Shown here one piece after another: positions 48,872 to 57,771 of a stretch of DNA of 64,000 bases; within the stretch, counting starts at the first letter, position 1; each line of letters starts with the position of its first letter. The DNA is from Ignavibacteriales bacterium (GTDB lineage Bacteria; Bacteroidota; Ignavibacteria; UBA10030; SZUA-254): assembly GCA_016214905.1 (NCBI GenBank), contig JACRMQ010000003.1, positions 62,001-126,000 on the forward strand, read 5' to 3'. Below the pieces are notes generated by a model. It saw only the letters and a list, made by a program, of their open reading frames with translations. It did not search any database and had not been told where the DNA came from. The position numbers were made by a program, and so were the translations under genes.

Positions 48872-49369
48872 TCAATGAGATTTGTTGTTTTGACATTGAG
48901 TTTGTTTAATACTATCAATTTCCATACAAAACTGTCCAAGAACAAGAGAGAAGAACTTCTCTTGCTGTTGAGGTGTAAGTACATTTTTTTCGTGGAGCAA
49001 ACGCTTCACTACTGCGCGCTGCATATCCGCCTGAAGAGAGTCAACTGAACGTAATATATCTTCGATACGGGAACTGTCGGGTTCGTCTTTCATCAATTCT
49101 TCAACAAGCTTGATCCGTTTTTCCTTCATGGTTACAGTGAGTGCATCAGTGATTGAGCGTGAGGATTTCTCGACTTTACTTAAATTCGCGGCTTGCTCTT
49201 CGCTCATATTCAGATGTTCTTTCATGTAGCAACCGTGATCCATGGTTTGATCCATCATACAATTTGAAGCAGTTGACGGGCAGCATCGGTAGTAAATAAG
49301 CGTTCCCAATGCCGAAAGATTGATCAATGTGAGCAGTATGATAACAATTATAATCCAAGGTTTTATCAT
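48872..49369 (-). CDS. Periplasmic metal sensor, CnrX/ZraP/Spy-like
   Basis: A 165-residue protein anchored by an N-terminal helix (4-26). Just after the membrane, residues 29-55 are rich in metal-binding side chains: C29, C30, C37, M38, M39, M43, H45, C47, M49, H52, M55. The helical domain (about 53-150) has SEEQAANLSKVEKSS and LTPQQQEKFFSLVL, the LTxxQ-type motif of the CpxP/Spy/CnrX family. It lies 9 bp after the anti-sigma factor gene. In CnrYXH systems the X protein senses metal and controls the anti-sigma factor; the same is proposed here. The Met/Cys-rich segment hints at copper or silver rather than nickel (inference). Confidence 0.75.
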   Translation of the reverse strand: MIKPWIIIVIILLTLINLSALGTLIYYRCCPSTASNCMMDQTMDHGCYMKEHLNMSEEQAANLSKVEKSSRSITDALTVTMKEKRIKLVEELMKDEPDSSRIEDILRSVDSLQADMQRAVVKRLLHEKNVLTPQQQEKFFSLVLGQFCMEIDSIKQTQCQNNKSH

Positions 49370-49378
49370 CTTAGTACC

Positions 49379-49843
49379 TCACTTATTTTGGGATGAAGTA
49401 AGGATGATTGCTTGTCCGATTGATTCTTCGGAAATCGGTTCGAACGAATCGAAATGATATGATCTGGCTATATATTCTGTTGTCGAAAGGTTCGATGTCA
49501 TTTCAGTTTCTGTGCTCGGCAACTTCCCTAAATAGTTACCGATAAAAAATGAGATAAGTAATAAAATAATTGCAGTCGTAGTTTTAAGAGCATACAACAG
49601 TATTCCTGAAGCGGATTTCTGCGCGGGATTACTCATCCTTGATTGAACTCTTGTCCATAAGAAAGGTGGAGTCGTAAATTTATCGATGGCAGCCTTTTTT
49701 TCCCAGATAGTCGATAGCACTGCAAGTTGGTTATTGCAATGGGGGCATTGAGGGAGGTGTCTTTCAACCTCACTCATATCGACATCGTTGAGACTGCCAT
49801 CGAGATAAAGGAGTAATTTGTTTTGGATACTGCTGTGTTTCAT
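49379..49843 (-). CDS. Zinc-finger (zf-HC2) anti-sigma factor
   Basis: A 154-residue single-pass membrane protein. The cytoplasmic N-terminus contains the anti-sigma zinc motif HLPQCPHC (H29, C33, C36) with YLDGSLNDVDMSEVERH before it. The membrane helix is about 84-105 (ALKTTTAIILLLISFFIGNYLG), followed by a short periplasmic tail of about 48 residues. It is 51 bp downstream of the ECF sigma gene and 9 bp upstream of the CnrX-like gene. It should hold the sigma factor inactive until metal or envelope stress acts on the periplasmic partner. Confidence 0.87.
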   Translation of the reverse strand: MKHSSIQNKLLLYLDGSLNDVDMSEVERHLPQCPHCNNQLAVLSTIWEKKAAIDKFTTPPFLWTRVQSRMSNPAQKSASGILLYALKTTTAIILLLISFFIGNYLGKLPSTETEMTSNLSTTEYIARSYHFDSFEPISEESIGQAIILTSSQNK

Positions 49844-49894
49844 CCTTTTGTGCCTTTCATATTATTAGACAAGGATTATTAATAAAACTTGCGG

Positions 49895-50464
49895 TCATAA
49901 CTGATTTAAATAGGGAAGTAATTTCTTGCAAAGGTTTTGTTTTCCTCTGAAAATGCGGGATTCTACTGCAGAAACTGAACATTCCATCACTTTTGCAATT
50001 TCTTCGTATGATAATTCTTCATAACGATGTAAAAGCAGAGCTATTCGTTGATGTTCAGGAAGTGAATTGATTGCTCTCTGGATGATAATTTCTGTTTCCT
50101 TTTTCTCCATTAATATATCAGGTAAATTATCAGTAGAGGACGGCTCTGATTTGTTTTCACCATTAGTGGTAGAAAAAATTTCAAAGGAGAGCCATTTATT
50201 CCGTTTTTTTCTGGATTGATAGTTCAAACAGTGATTGACGGCGATGCGATAAAGCCATGTGGAAAGCTTTGAATCGGATCGGAAATGTTTTATCGATCTG
50301 AACGCGTTAATGAAAACATCTTGCGTGATATCTTCGCTCTCATGCCGGTTACCCAACATTCTGCAACAGACATTGAAAACCATCGAACTGTATTCATCGA
50401 AAAGTTCTTTGAAAGCAGATTGGTCTCCGGAAATTAATTTAAGGAGGAGGTCTTGTTCCTTCAC
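49895..50464 (-). CDS. ECF (sigma-70 family) RNA polymerase sigma factor
   Basis: A 189-residue sigma factor. Region 2 is about 10-80 (FKELFDEYSSMVFNVCCRMLG, then ITQDVFINAFRSIKHF and LSTWLYRIAVNHCLNY, shown in parts). Region 4 is about 128-183 (LPEHQRIALLLHRYEELSYEEIAKVM, VSAVESRIFRGKQNL). Region 3 is absent, as in all ECF factors. GTG start. It lies upstream of its anti-sigma factor and 28 bp after the MgtC/DUF4010 gene, so it may be part of a longer transcript or use a promoter inside that gene. Confidence 0.93.
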   Translation of the reverse strand: MKEQDLLLKLISGDQSAFKELFDEYSSMVFNVCCRMLGNRHESEDITQDVFINAFRSIKHFRSDSKLSTWLYRIAVNHCLNYQSRKKRNKWLSFEIFSTTNGENKSEPSSTDNLPDILMEKKETEIIIQRAINSLPEHQRIALLLHRYEELSYEEIAKVMECSVSAVESRIFRGKQNLCKKLLPYLNQL

Positions 50465-50492
50465 GAATGCTTATCAATCTTCAATATAAATA

Positions 50493-51734
50493 TCATGCTA
50501 TAAATATAAGCGGTAAATGTGCCAATGCCCAAATGCCATATCGAATGGTTGCCTCGTGCCGTAATTGCTTTGATATCAGTGTGAAATAAATCCCTTTCAT
50601 AATTGTGTTACTCATAGCTGCCATCAGTATTGCAGAAACGAAGATATTTTCAACCGATGTGGATTGCTGAACTAAAGATAGAATGAACGGATCGATATCA
50701 GTTACACCCGTGATAGCAGAAAGAGCGATAAGTCCGGTACTGCCGAAAAGTTTGTTGGTGAGGATCGTAATTACCGATAATCCCACGAAGAATATCCCGA
50801 ACATCATTGCAGGTCTGATTTCGAACGGATTTTGAATTGAAGTAACTTCAGAATTTTCGGTTGCGATATGTTTGGATTTAATTCTTACAACCATTGCCGC
50901 TCCAACGATTGAAAGTATCACCATTTTCCACCAAAGGTGCGAAACGAAGATCGGATTGATGAGCCAAATAAGAACAAGTATTCGTAAGTACATGACACTG
51001 CTGGCTAATATGGATGCTTGTAAAGCATCGCCGCATTTTTCCGGTGATTTTTTTGCAATCCGGGCTGTTGCAACCGTAACAGCAGTGCTGGATGCGATAC
51101 CGCCGAGTAATCCTGAAAGCCACAAGCCAACTTTACTGCCGAATTTTTTAATCAGAAAATATCCGATGAATCCTATGGTAGAAACCATGATTACAATTTG
51201 CCAAACACGGGTTGGATTTAATTTGAATTGGGTATACTCCTGGTTTGGTAGCACAGGAAGTATGATTACCGTGACTAAGAGGAATTTTAAGACGGCAAGG
51301 AATTCCGATTTATCCAGTTTTTCAACAAAATTATCTAAGTCGGCTTTTTCCGAAAGTAGAATAGTGCTGATGATTCCGAGAGACATTGCCACCCAAACAT
51401 CTGCCAAAACGGTCAACGCGCCTATAATGAATGTTACAAGCGCTACAACTTCGCTGGTCGAACCGATTCTACCGTCTTTTAATTTCGCAAGATATCCTAC
51501 CACCGCTAACGCAGTCACGGATATCATTCCTATTGGAAGGGCGAGTGCTACGTTAATGTGGTACAACCAAGCACAACCAAATCCATACAAACTTATCAGT
51601 GTGTAGGTACGAACACCTGCAAAGTACTGAAATTTTCTGTCCGAGCTTGCACTTTCGCGCTCTAAACCTATCAATAAACCGAGTGCTAATGCGACGGTAA
51701 ATCTTAATTCGAACGTCCATTCAAATGTATTCAC
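50493..51734 (-). CDS. MgtC/SapB-like membrane protein with DUF4010 domain
   Basis: A 413-residue membrane protein with about twelve hydrophobic segments. Residues about 5-135 are MgtC-like (LRFTVALALGLLIGLERE and TYTLISLYGFG). Residues about 165-413 match DUF4010 (FLIKKFGSKVGLWLSGLLGGIASSTAVTVATARIAK is visible in parts, and ALSAITGVTDIDPFILSL). MgtC proteins help cells at low magnesium, but the role of the DUF4010 type is unknown. It lies directly upstream of the ECF sigma operon on the same strand, which suggests a link to metal or ion stress (inference). Confidence 0.85.
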   Translation of the reverse strand: MNTFEWTFELRFTVALALGLLIGLERESASSDRKFQYFAGVRTYTLISLYGFGCAWLYHINVALALPIGMISVTALAVVGYLAKLKDGRIGSTSEVVALVTFIIGALTVLADVWVAMSLGIISTILLSEKADLDNFVEKLDKSEFLAVLKFLLVTVIILPVLPNQEYTQFKLNPTRVWQIVIMVSTIGFIGYFLIKKFGSKVGLWLSGLLGGIASSTAVTVATARIAKKSPEKCGDALQASILASSVMYLRILVLIWLINPIFVSHLWWKMVILSIVGAAMVVRIKSKHIATENSEVTSIQNPFEIRPAMMFGIFFVGLSVITILTNKLFGSTGLIALSAITGVTDIDPFILSLVQQSTSVENIFVSAILMAAMSNTIMKGIYFTLISKQLRHEATIRYGIWALAHLPLIFIA

Positions 51735-51818
51735 GAATAATTCCTTTAATAATCTCTATGAATTTAAGAAATGTAGATGGAAGTATCAATTTTTGCCGGT
51801 GTTCAGTTGTTAGATCAA

Positions 51819-52319
51819 TTATGCCATCGGCGGCATACCGTAGGTTGCCCATTCTTCTTTTGCAGGTCCGTAAACACCCGGAACTTTCAATCCTGCCTGT
51901 CGCATCAACACGGTCATTTGAGCGCGGTGATGGACTTCGTGTTTGAGTAATACGACAAGCGTTTGGGCACGCGTCCATTTTTCACCATACATTTCAATTA
52001 CTTCATCAAGCATCTTGTCGTTCCATTTATTTTGAACTTCCTTGTCTAACCCTTTTGCAGCTTTTTCATATATTATCGATATCTCGGACGCAGAAGTTGG
52101 GGTAGGCGAATTTTCGGCAGGTGATTCTATCACGAGTCCTGCTTTACTCCCCATTTCTCCAAGTGTAAGTACGATATGCCATGCGATGAAACCTAGGGAA
52201 CGACCCTCAGCGGATACTTTCTGTGAAAGCGAACTGTCTGTCATAGCTTTGAGAACTTTAAGCGTTGAACTACTTTCGCTATTCCATTCAATAATAAATT
52301 CGTTTATGGTATGATACAT
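51819..52319 (-). CDS. DinB-like metal-binding protein
   Basis: A 166-residue four-helix-bundle protein. The likely metal ligands are H48 (FIAWHIV), H127 and H131 (HEVHHRAQMTVLMRQ), the spacing of the DinB/YfiT superfamily. Several relatives are thiol transferases that use bacillithiol or mycothiol, and others are of unknown function. It is 84 bp upstream of the MgtC/DUF4010 gene on the same strand. There is no evidence that it belongs to the DNA-damage response. Confidence 0.85.
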   Translation of the reverse strand: MYHTINEFIIEWNSESSSTLKVLKAMTDSSLSQKVSAEGRSLGFIAWHIVLTLGEMGSKAGLVIESPAENSPTPTSASEISIIYEKAAKGLDKEVQNKWNDKMLDEVIEMYGEKWTRAQTLVVLLKHEVHHRAQMTVLMRQAGLKVPGVYGPAKEEWATYGMPPMA

Positions 52320-52350
52320 GATGTGATCCTTTCAATCCGTTGATAGCTTA

Positions 52351-53250
52351 TTAGAATAATAAAACAATAATCCACGTTGCAATGAGAATAGTGGCTAAAA
52401 TTAATATCAGATACAAAATAGTTATTGCTACGGTTTTTAGGAATGTTTTAAGTCGTGTCTGATTATACGTTTTGCTTTGAGAGATAATAAAATATAGAAT
52501 TAGTATTATAATCAAACCAAGAGTAATGAAAATAGAAGAAACAATTTTACTGATAATAAAAAACAGTGACAAGACAACGAAACCGAAAGTGTGAATGTGG
52601 AGGGAATGAACTAGATATCCTATATAATATTTGTTTTGTCCCTTATAAAAAATGCTAAGCAATAATGCGAATAATGGCATCAGTACAAACATCGAATAAG
52701 AAATATTCTTGATCAGCAAATGGTAAAAATCTTCAGCACCACCATTCGTGATCCTATGCAGCTGCTTAACTGCATATAAATTATATTTATTTCGTTCGAT
52801 GTTTCGGACGGCCATCAACGACTCGGTTTGAGATTCGGTCAAACCAATAAGCTCATTTGAATTAAGATTGAAAAATGTGAATGATAATTTAAACTTATTT
52901 TCCCGATTTATTTCTTCGGGAGTTTTATATTCCTGCCAAGATAAATTGAGAATGAGAAAGAATACAAAGCTGACAAATATATAAAGTCTCAGAGGGGACA
53001 CATAACTTTTCCTCTTGCCGGAATTGAATTCGCTCGTAAGAAAACCAGGTTTGAATATCAGTGCTTTAATTGTGGTGAACGATTTCGAATCAAGATGAAG
53101 AGTGTGTTCTAACAATTCACCGATCAAATGTTTTAGAGGAATATTTAAATCATTATTTTCCTGACCGCATGAAGCGCAAAAATTACTTGCACTTTGGAAA
53201 CTGTACCCACAGTTCGGGCAGGAGGAAAAAGACTTTCTCTTACACTTCAT
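52351..53250 (-). CDS. DUF3667 membrane protein with N-terminal zinc ribbon
   Basis: A 299-residue protein. The N-terminal zinc ribbon has C11, C14, C25 and C28 (CPNCGYSF, CASCGQ). Next come the DUF3667 signature region LKHLIGELLEHTLHLDSKSFTTIKAL (in parts) and PGFLTSEFNSGKRKSYVSPLRLYIFVSF. Five or so membrane helices occupy the rest. The family is common in Bacteroidota and has no assigned function. It is followed by dinB-like in the same direction, 31 bp apart. Confidence 0.85.
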   Translation of the reverse strand: MKCKRKSFSSCPNCGYSFQSASNFCASCGQENNDLNIPLKHLIGELLEHTLHLDSKSFTTIKALIFKPGFLTSEFNSGKRKSYVSPLRLYIFVSFVFFLILNLSWQEYKTPEEINRENKFKLSFTFFNLNSNELIGLTESQTESLMAVRNIERNKYNLYAVKQLHRITNGGAEDFYHLLIKNISYSMFVLMPLFALLLSIFYKGQNKYYIGYLVHSLHIHTFGFVVLSLFFIISKIVSSIFITLGLIIILILYFIISQSKTYNQTRLKTFLKTVAITILYLILILATILIATWIIVLLF

Positions 53251-53346
53251 AAATATTCTAAAACTTCCAACAGTGCATGTTATCTCATTAGATTTCGATC
53301 ATTCCGCGAATATCCTGTCAGAATCACGATAGAAATTATCATATCG

Positions 53347-56300
53347 CTACGAATTAAGAACCTTATAAAGCGTTGTGAGCAATTTCTCGGCAGTAAATGG
53401 TTTTGTCAGAAACGCCTGGATATTGGTTCCTAAATTTTTAACATCGCTGGTTATCAATCCGCTCGCAGCGATAATTTTAATATTAGGATTCATTTTCTGT
53501 AAAGCGCGAATTGTTACAGCGCCATCCATTATTGGCATCATAATATCAGTAATCACGACACTTATTATTTCTCCATTTTGCGCGTAAAGGGCCATTGCCT
53601 CGGTTCCGTCGTTCGCAGTCATTGCGCGATATCCGTTGGCTTCCAGGGTTGATTTTGTGATATCACGGATAGTTGCTTCATCGTCAACGATCAGAATAAT
53701 TTCACCCTTCCCTTGAGGTAGTGTTGGGATACTCTCTTCTGTTGAAACAGATTGACCTTTCATTTGAGCAGGGAAATAAATTTTAAATGTGGTACCTTTT
53801 GTTACTTCGCTATACACGTTGATGAATCCGCCATGACTTTTGACGATTGCATGAACCGTAGATAATCCAAGTCCCGTTCCTTTTCCTATTTCTTTCGTCG
53901 TGAAAAATGGCTCAAATATTTTATCGAGGATCTTTGGAGGAATACCCATACCGGTATCGGAAACTGAGATCATGATATAGGGTCCGACTTTCGCTTCACT
54001 ATGCATCTTGGAATAATTGTCGTCGATAAAAGAATTTTCTGCCGTAATGGTCAACTTTCCGCCATCATACATCGCATCGCGCGCATTAACGCAAACATTT
54101 AATAAAACCTGATGCAATTGAGTCGGGTCAGCAGAAATCGCCCATAAATTCTTTAGGAGTTCTGTTCGAATGTCAATCGATTTTGGAAAGGTCTCTTTAA
54201 TGATTTGGACGACTTCAGCTATGATATGTTTGGGTTGCAGAAGAACCCGATCACCCTCGATGCCGCGAGCGAATGCGAGAACTTGTTTGACGATATCTGA
54301 ACCGCGTTGCGCGCTTGATTCTAATGAATCGAGTAACCTTTGAATTGTTTTATCGGGATTATGTTTTCTCAGGATTCCGATCGCCATTACAATCGGAGCC
54401 AGCACGTTATTGAGATCATGGGCAATCCCACCCGCAAGCGTACCGATACTTTCCATTCGTTGGGAGCGTAAGAATTGTTGTTCAAGTATTTTCTTTTCGG
54501 TAACATCACGCGATACAACAACAACCTGCGAGATTTTACCTTCCTTATCATTGATTATACTTCCTTGGGATTCGATATGACGGATTCTTCCGTCTTTTAG
54601 CAAGAATCGGTACTCTGCGCGTTGGCCAATCCCGGTTTTTACCGTTTCTTGAAAAATTTGTTTTATCCTGTCGCGGTCTTCAGGATGAATATCCTGAAAT
54701 GAATCCGTTCCGCGCAAAGATTCGAAGTCACCAAAAATATTCTTGTACGAAGGGCTGCTGTAGACACGTTTTCCATTGAGATCGAGTACCGCAATTAAAT
54801 CTGCAACATTTTCTGAAATTAAGCGGAACTGCTCCTCGCTCTGGCGGAGTTTCTCTTCAGATCGTTTTTGTTCTATAGCTCTGGCAACTTGAGAAGAAAC
54901 ATATTCAAGCATGTGCAAATCTTGTTCAGTGTATGCAGTAGGATCCGAATAGTGTTGTACAACCATAACACCTATTGTTTTATGGCTAACAATCAACGGT
55001 ACTCCCAGCCAAATAGCTGAAGGGGCTCCGACAAGTTCGACTTCTCCTTGTTGCCGTAATTTCATATCGGTGGCTTCATCGCAGAGTAAAGGTTTACCGG
55101 TACGGAGTACATACGCTGTCAATCCTTTCCCTGGGTTAACAGGTGGTGCAGATATGTCAACTTCATCCACAAAATATGGAAAAGTCAGAAGGTCGCGTTC
55201 ATCATCGTGCAATGAGATATAGAAATTTTTTGCGAACATTACTGTACTAATAATCGTATGTACAGATTTAAAAAGATCTTCCAGAGTGGGAGATTTGTCT
55301 GAGCCTTGAGAAATTTGATAGATGGCATTTTGCAACACCTCATTCCGTAACCGATCTGTCACATTTCGTAATATACCTTCATGGAATATTACATTTCCTT
55401 TTTCGTCATGCACATATCGTCCGTGATCTTCAACCCAGATCTCGGATCCATCTTTACGGCGCATTCGAAAAACCTCGGTTTTTTCTTCTCCGGTATCCAA
55501 GAACAAACTATCTCTTTCGGAAGGGGCGAAGTAAAGTTCTTTTTTAATGTCGACATTCAGCATTTCTTTTTTGCTTGAAAAACCGAACATTTTCACCATA
55601 GCATCGTTAACATCAACGAATCTTCCATCATGCGTACTTCGATACACCCCATCCATCATTCTATCAAATAACGAGCGGTAACGTTCTTCTGATTGAAGTA
55701 ATGCTTCCTCAGCTCTTTTACGTTCGGTGATATCGATCCAGATGCCGACCGTCTCTTTGGGTAAACCTTGTTCATCACGGACGAGAACTAGTTGGTCTGT
55801 AAACCAACGATATGAATCATCTGCGCAATGCCAGCGATATTCTGTTGAAATGTAATTTTTTTTGAATACTTCCGCATATTCTCTTAAAACACGATCAAAG
55901 TCGTCTGGGTGAATTCGCGTTTGCCAGAATGTGGCATTTTCTGTGAATTCATTTGATGTATATCCAGTCATTTGTTTGACTTGATTACTAATCCATGTTG
56001 TTGTCAAATCAGCGGTCGCTCGGCCGGTGTAGAAAACCATCGGCAATGTGTTTAGTATGAGTTTGAGTTGTTGTTCGTTCCTGCGAATTGTTTCTTCAGC
56101 TTGTTTGTGTTCAGTGATGTCACGTGCTATAAGTAAAATAGTGGTCTTTGACATTGGAGATAATGTTGCGGTGAACCATATTTCTTTATTGTTAATACTT
56201 AAACTGTATTCAATACTAATCGGCCTATTGGATGTTAATACCAGTTTTATTTTCTCGATGAAAAAGTCAGCTTGTTTAGTTGGAAAGACCTCATATACAG

Positions 56301-57660
56301 TTTTACCAAGCAATTCGTTAGCAGGTCGATACAACAGCGCTGGATTTGTCGGAGCAATTTCTATGTATCTGCCTTCTGCATCGACAACTAGGATAACATC
56401 GGTCATTGAAGCGAATAGAGATTGAAGGCGTTTTTCAGAATTGCGCAATGCCACTTCAATTACTTTTCGTTCGGAGATGTCTGTGATAATGCCGAGGATA
56501 GCGCTTTGACCAGCAAAATTAATCAATTTTGAAGTAATAATTGCTTGAATTTTTTTTCCTTTTCGTGTTAATAATCCATATTCGTAAGGAGGAACTTCTT
56601 CCCCCTGCGAATGTTTTCTAAAGGATTCTTGAATTAATGCCTGAGACTCAGAAGAAATAAGTGAGCGGAAATCAAATGATGGTGATAAGAACTCTTCCCG
56701 TGTAAATCCAATAATCTCTTCACATTTTTTGTTAGCATAAACGATCCTACCTTTTTGGTTTATAAAAATCATATTAGGAGATTGATCTGCAAGAACTCTG
56801 AACTTTTCCTCCGATTCTTTCAGTGATTTCTCGGAGAGTGTACGATTTGTGATATCTCGGAAACTCCACACCCTGCCCACCGGTTTTCCGTCAATCTTTT
56901 GAGGGTGCGAGAAACGTTCGAAGCATCTCCCGTCCTTGAACTCAAGCGTATCATAACTTTCTTTTTCAGGATTGTCATACAACTCTTTAACTTTTGAAAT
57001 AAAATCTTTTGGATTTTTCAATTGATTTAGAACAAAATCAATTGCTTGTTTATCATTATGTGTGGCTAAGATAGCATCAGGTATACGCCACATTTGTGCG
57101 AATTGATTATTGAAATCTGATATTTTTCCTAAGCTATCGACCACGAGAATACCATCAGCTGTAGATTCCAAAGTCGCTCTCAGTAAAGAAACATTTTGCC
57201 CTGCATCTGTTTCAATTCTTTTTCGCTCGTCGATGTCAATTAAAATACCTTGAGCCCCGATTATTTTACCCGTCTTTTGATCGTGAATAGGAAGTGAGCT
57301 ATCATTAATCCATTTCAGCTTACCCTTTGTTGTTCGAATTAGGATATCTGCTTTATAATGAGGAATATTTCCTTTTACCATTCGCCGACGGCACTCAGAA
57401 GGATCGTTAGGTATTTCGGGTAATAGGGGATTGACTTTTTCAACCAAACTACCAAAAAGCTTTTCCGTGAATTTACTTGGGGGGATGCCTAAAAGATCTT
57501 TTATACCAGCTCCGATATATTTATAATAGCCAGTTCCCAGTGATTGTCCAAATATAAGCTGAAAGGGGACACCGCCTGCATTTTCAATTACTTGTCTGAA
57601 AAATAATTCTGGATTGCTTAGGGTCATATCTGCATCTTTTCGCTTCATCGTGTCGGCCAT
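53347..57660 (-). CDS. Very large hybrid histidine kinase with seven PAS domains, GAF, and receiver
   Basis: A soluble 1437-residue sensor kinase with no membrane helix. By eye there are six PAS units (about 10-140, 145-270, 275-400, 400-520, 520-650, 650-775), a GAF domain (about 780-945) and a seventh PAS (about 950-1065). HisKA has H1081 in GGIAHDLNNVL. HATPase has LNVCVNARDAMYDGG, DTGMGIP and GTGLGLSTVHAIVKSHGG. The C-terminal receiver has D1372 in VVITDIMMPIMDG and KPFTAEK. PAS units end in the usual ITERKRAEE-type linkers, which act as signal helices. It probably integrates several cytosolic cues. No partner regulator is adjacent. Confidence 0.93.
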   Translation of the reverse strand: MADTMKRKDADMTLSNPELFFRQVIENAGGVPFQLIFGQSLGTGYYKYIGAGIKDLLGIPPSKFTEKLFGSLVEKVNPLLPEIPNDPSECRRRMVKGNIPHYKADILIRTTKGKLKWINDSSLPIHDQKTGKIIGAQGILIDIDERKRIETDAGQNVSLLRATLESTADGILVVDSLGKISDFNNQFAQMWRIPDAILATHNDKQAIDFVLNQLKNPKDFISKVKELYDNPEKESYDTLEFKDGRCFERFSHPQKIDGKPVGRVWSFRDITNRTLSEKSLKESEEKFRVLADQSPNMIFINQKGRIVYANKKCEEIIGFTREEFLSPSFDFRSLISSESQALIQESFRKHSQGEEVPPYEYGLLTRKGKKIQAIITSKLINFAGQSAILGIITDISERKVIEVALRNSEKRLQSLFASMTDVILVVDAEGRYIEIAPTNPALLYRPANELLGKTVYEVFPTKQADFFIEKIKLVLTSNRPISIEYSLSINNKEIWFTATLSPMSKTTILLIARDITEHKQAEETIRRNEQQLKLILNTLPMVFYTGRATADLTTTWISNQVKQMTGYTSNEFTENATFWQTRIHPDDFDRVLREYAEVFKKNYISTEYRWHCADDSYRWFTDQLVLVRDEQGLPKETVGIWIDITERKRAEEALLQSEERYRSLFDRMMDGVYRSTHDGRFVDVNDAMVKMFGFSSKKEMLNVDIKKELYFAPSERDSLFLDTGEEKTEVFRMRRKDGSEIWVEDHGRYVHDEKGNVIFHEGILRNVTDRLRNEVLQNAIYQISQGSDKSPTLEDLFKSVHTIISTVMFAKNFYISLHDDERDLLTFPYFVDEVDISAPPVNPGKGLTAYVLRTGKPLLCDEATDMKLRQQGEVELVGAPSAIWLGVPLIVSHKTIGVMVVQHYSDPTAYTEQDLHMLEYVSSQVARAIEQKRSEEKLRQSEEQFRLISENVADLIAVLDLNGKRVYSSPSYKNIFGDFESLRGTDSFQDIHPEDRDRIKQIFQETVKTGIGQRAEYRFLLKDGRIRHIESQGSIINDKEGKISQVVVVSRDVTEKKILEQQFLRSQRMESIGTLAGGIAHDLNNVLAPIVMAIGILRKHNPDKTIQRLLDSLESSAQRGSDIVKQVLAFARGIEGDRVLLQPKHIIAEVVQIIKETFPKSIDIRTELLKNLWAISADPTQLHQVLLNVCVNARDAMYDGGKLTITAENSFIDDNYSKMHSEAKVGPYIMISVSDTGMGIPPKILDKIFEPFFTTKEIGKGTGLGLSTVHAIVKSHGGFINVYSEVTKGTTFKIYFPAQMKGQSVSTEESIPTLPQGKGEIILIVDDEATIRDITKSTLEANGYRAMTANDGTEAMALYAQNGEIISVVITDIMMPIMDGAVTIRALQKMNPNIKIIAASGLITSDVKNLGTNIQAFLTKPFTAEKLLTTLYKVLNS

Positions 57661-57771
57661 ATTCTCACTTCAATCATTTAAATTGAATTCTTGATATATA
57701 AAGTTATTATTGCTAATAAAATAGACTAAAACAATATTAAAATCAATTTACTAGCGCGGATGAAATATTCA

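Noticed and set aside
50872-51606. A 244-residue plus-strand open frame
   Set aside because: It lies wholly opposite the MgtC/DUF4010 gene, which has clear family motifs. The opposite frame has no recognisable domain.
51819-52319. DinB-like gene as a DNA-damage polymerase
   Set aside because: It is the DinB/YfiT helical-bundle family, which shares only a name with DNA polymerase IV.
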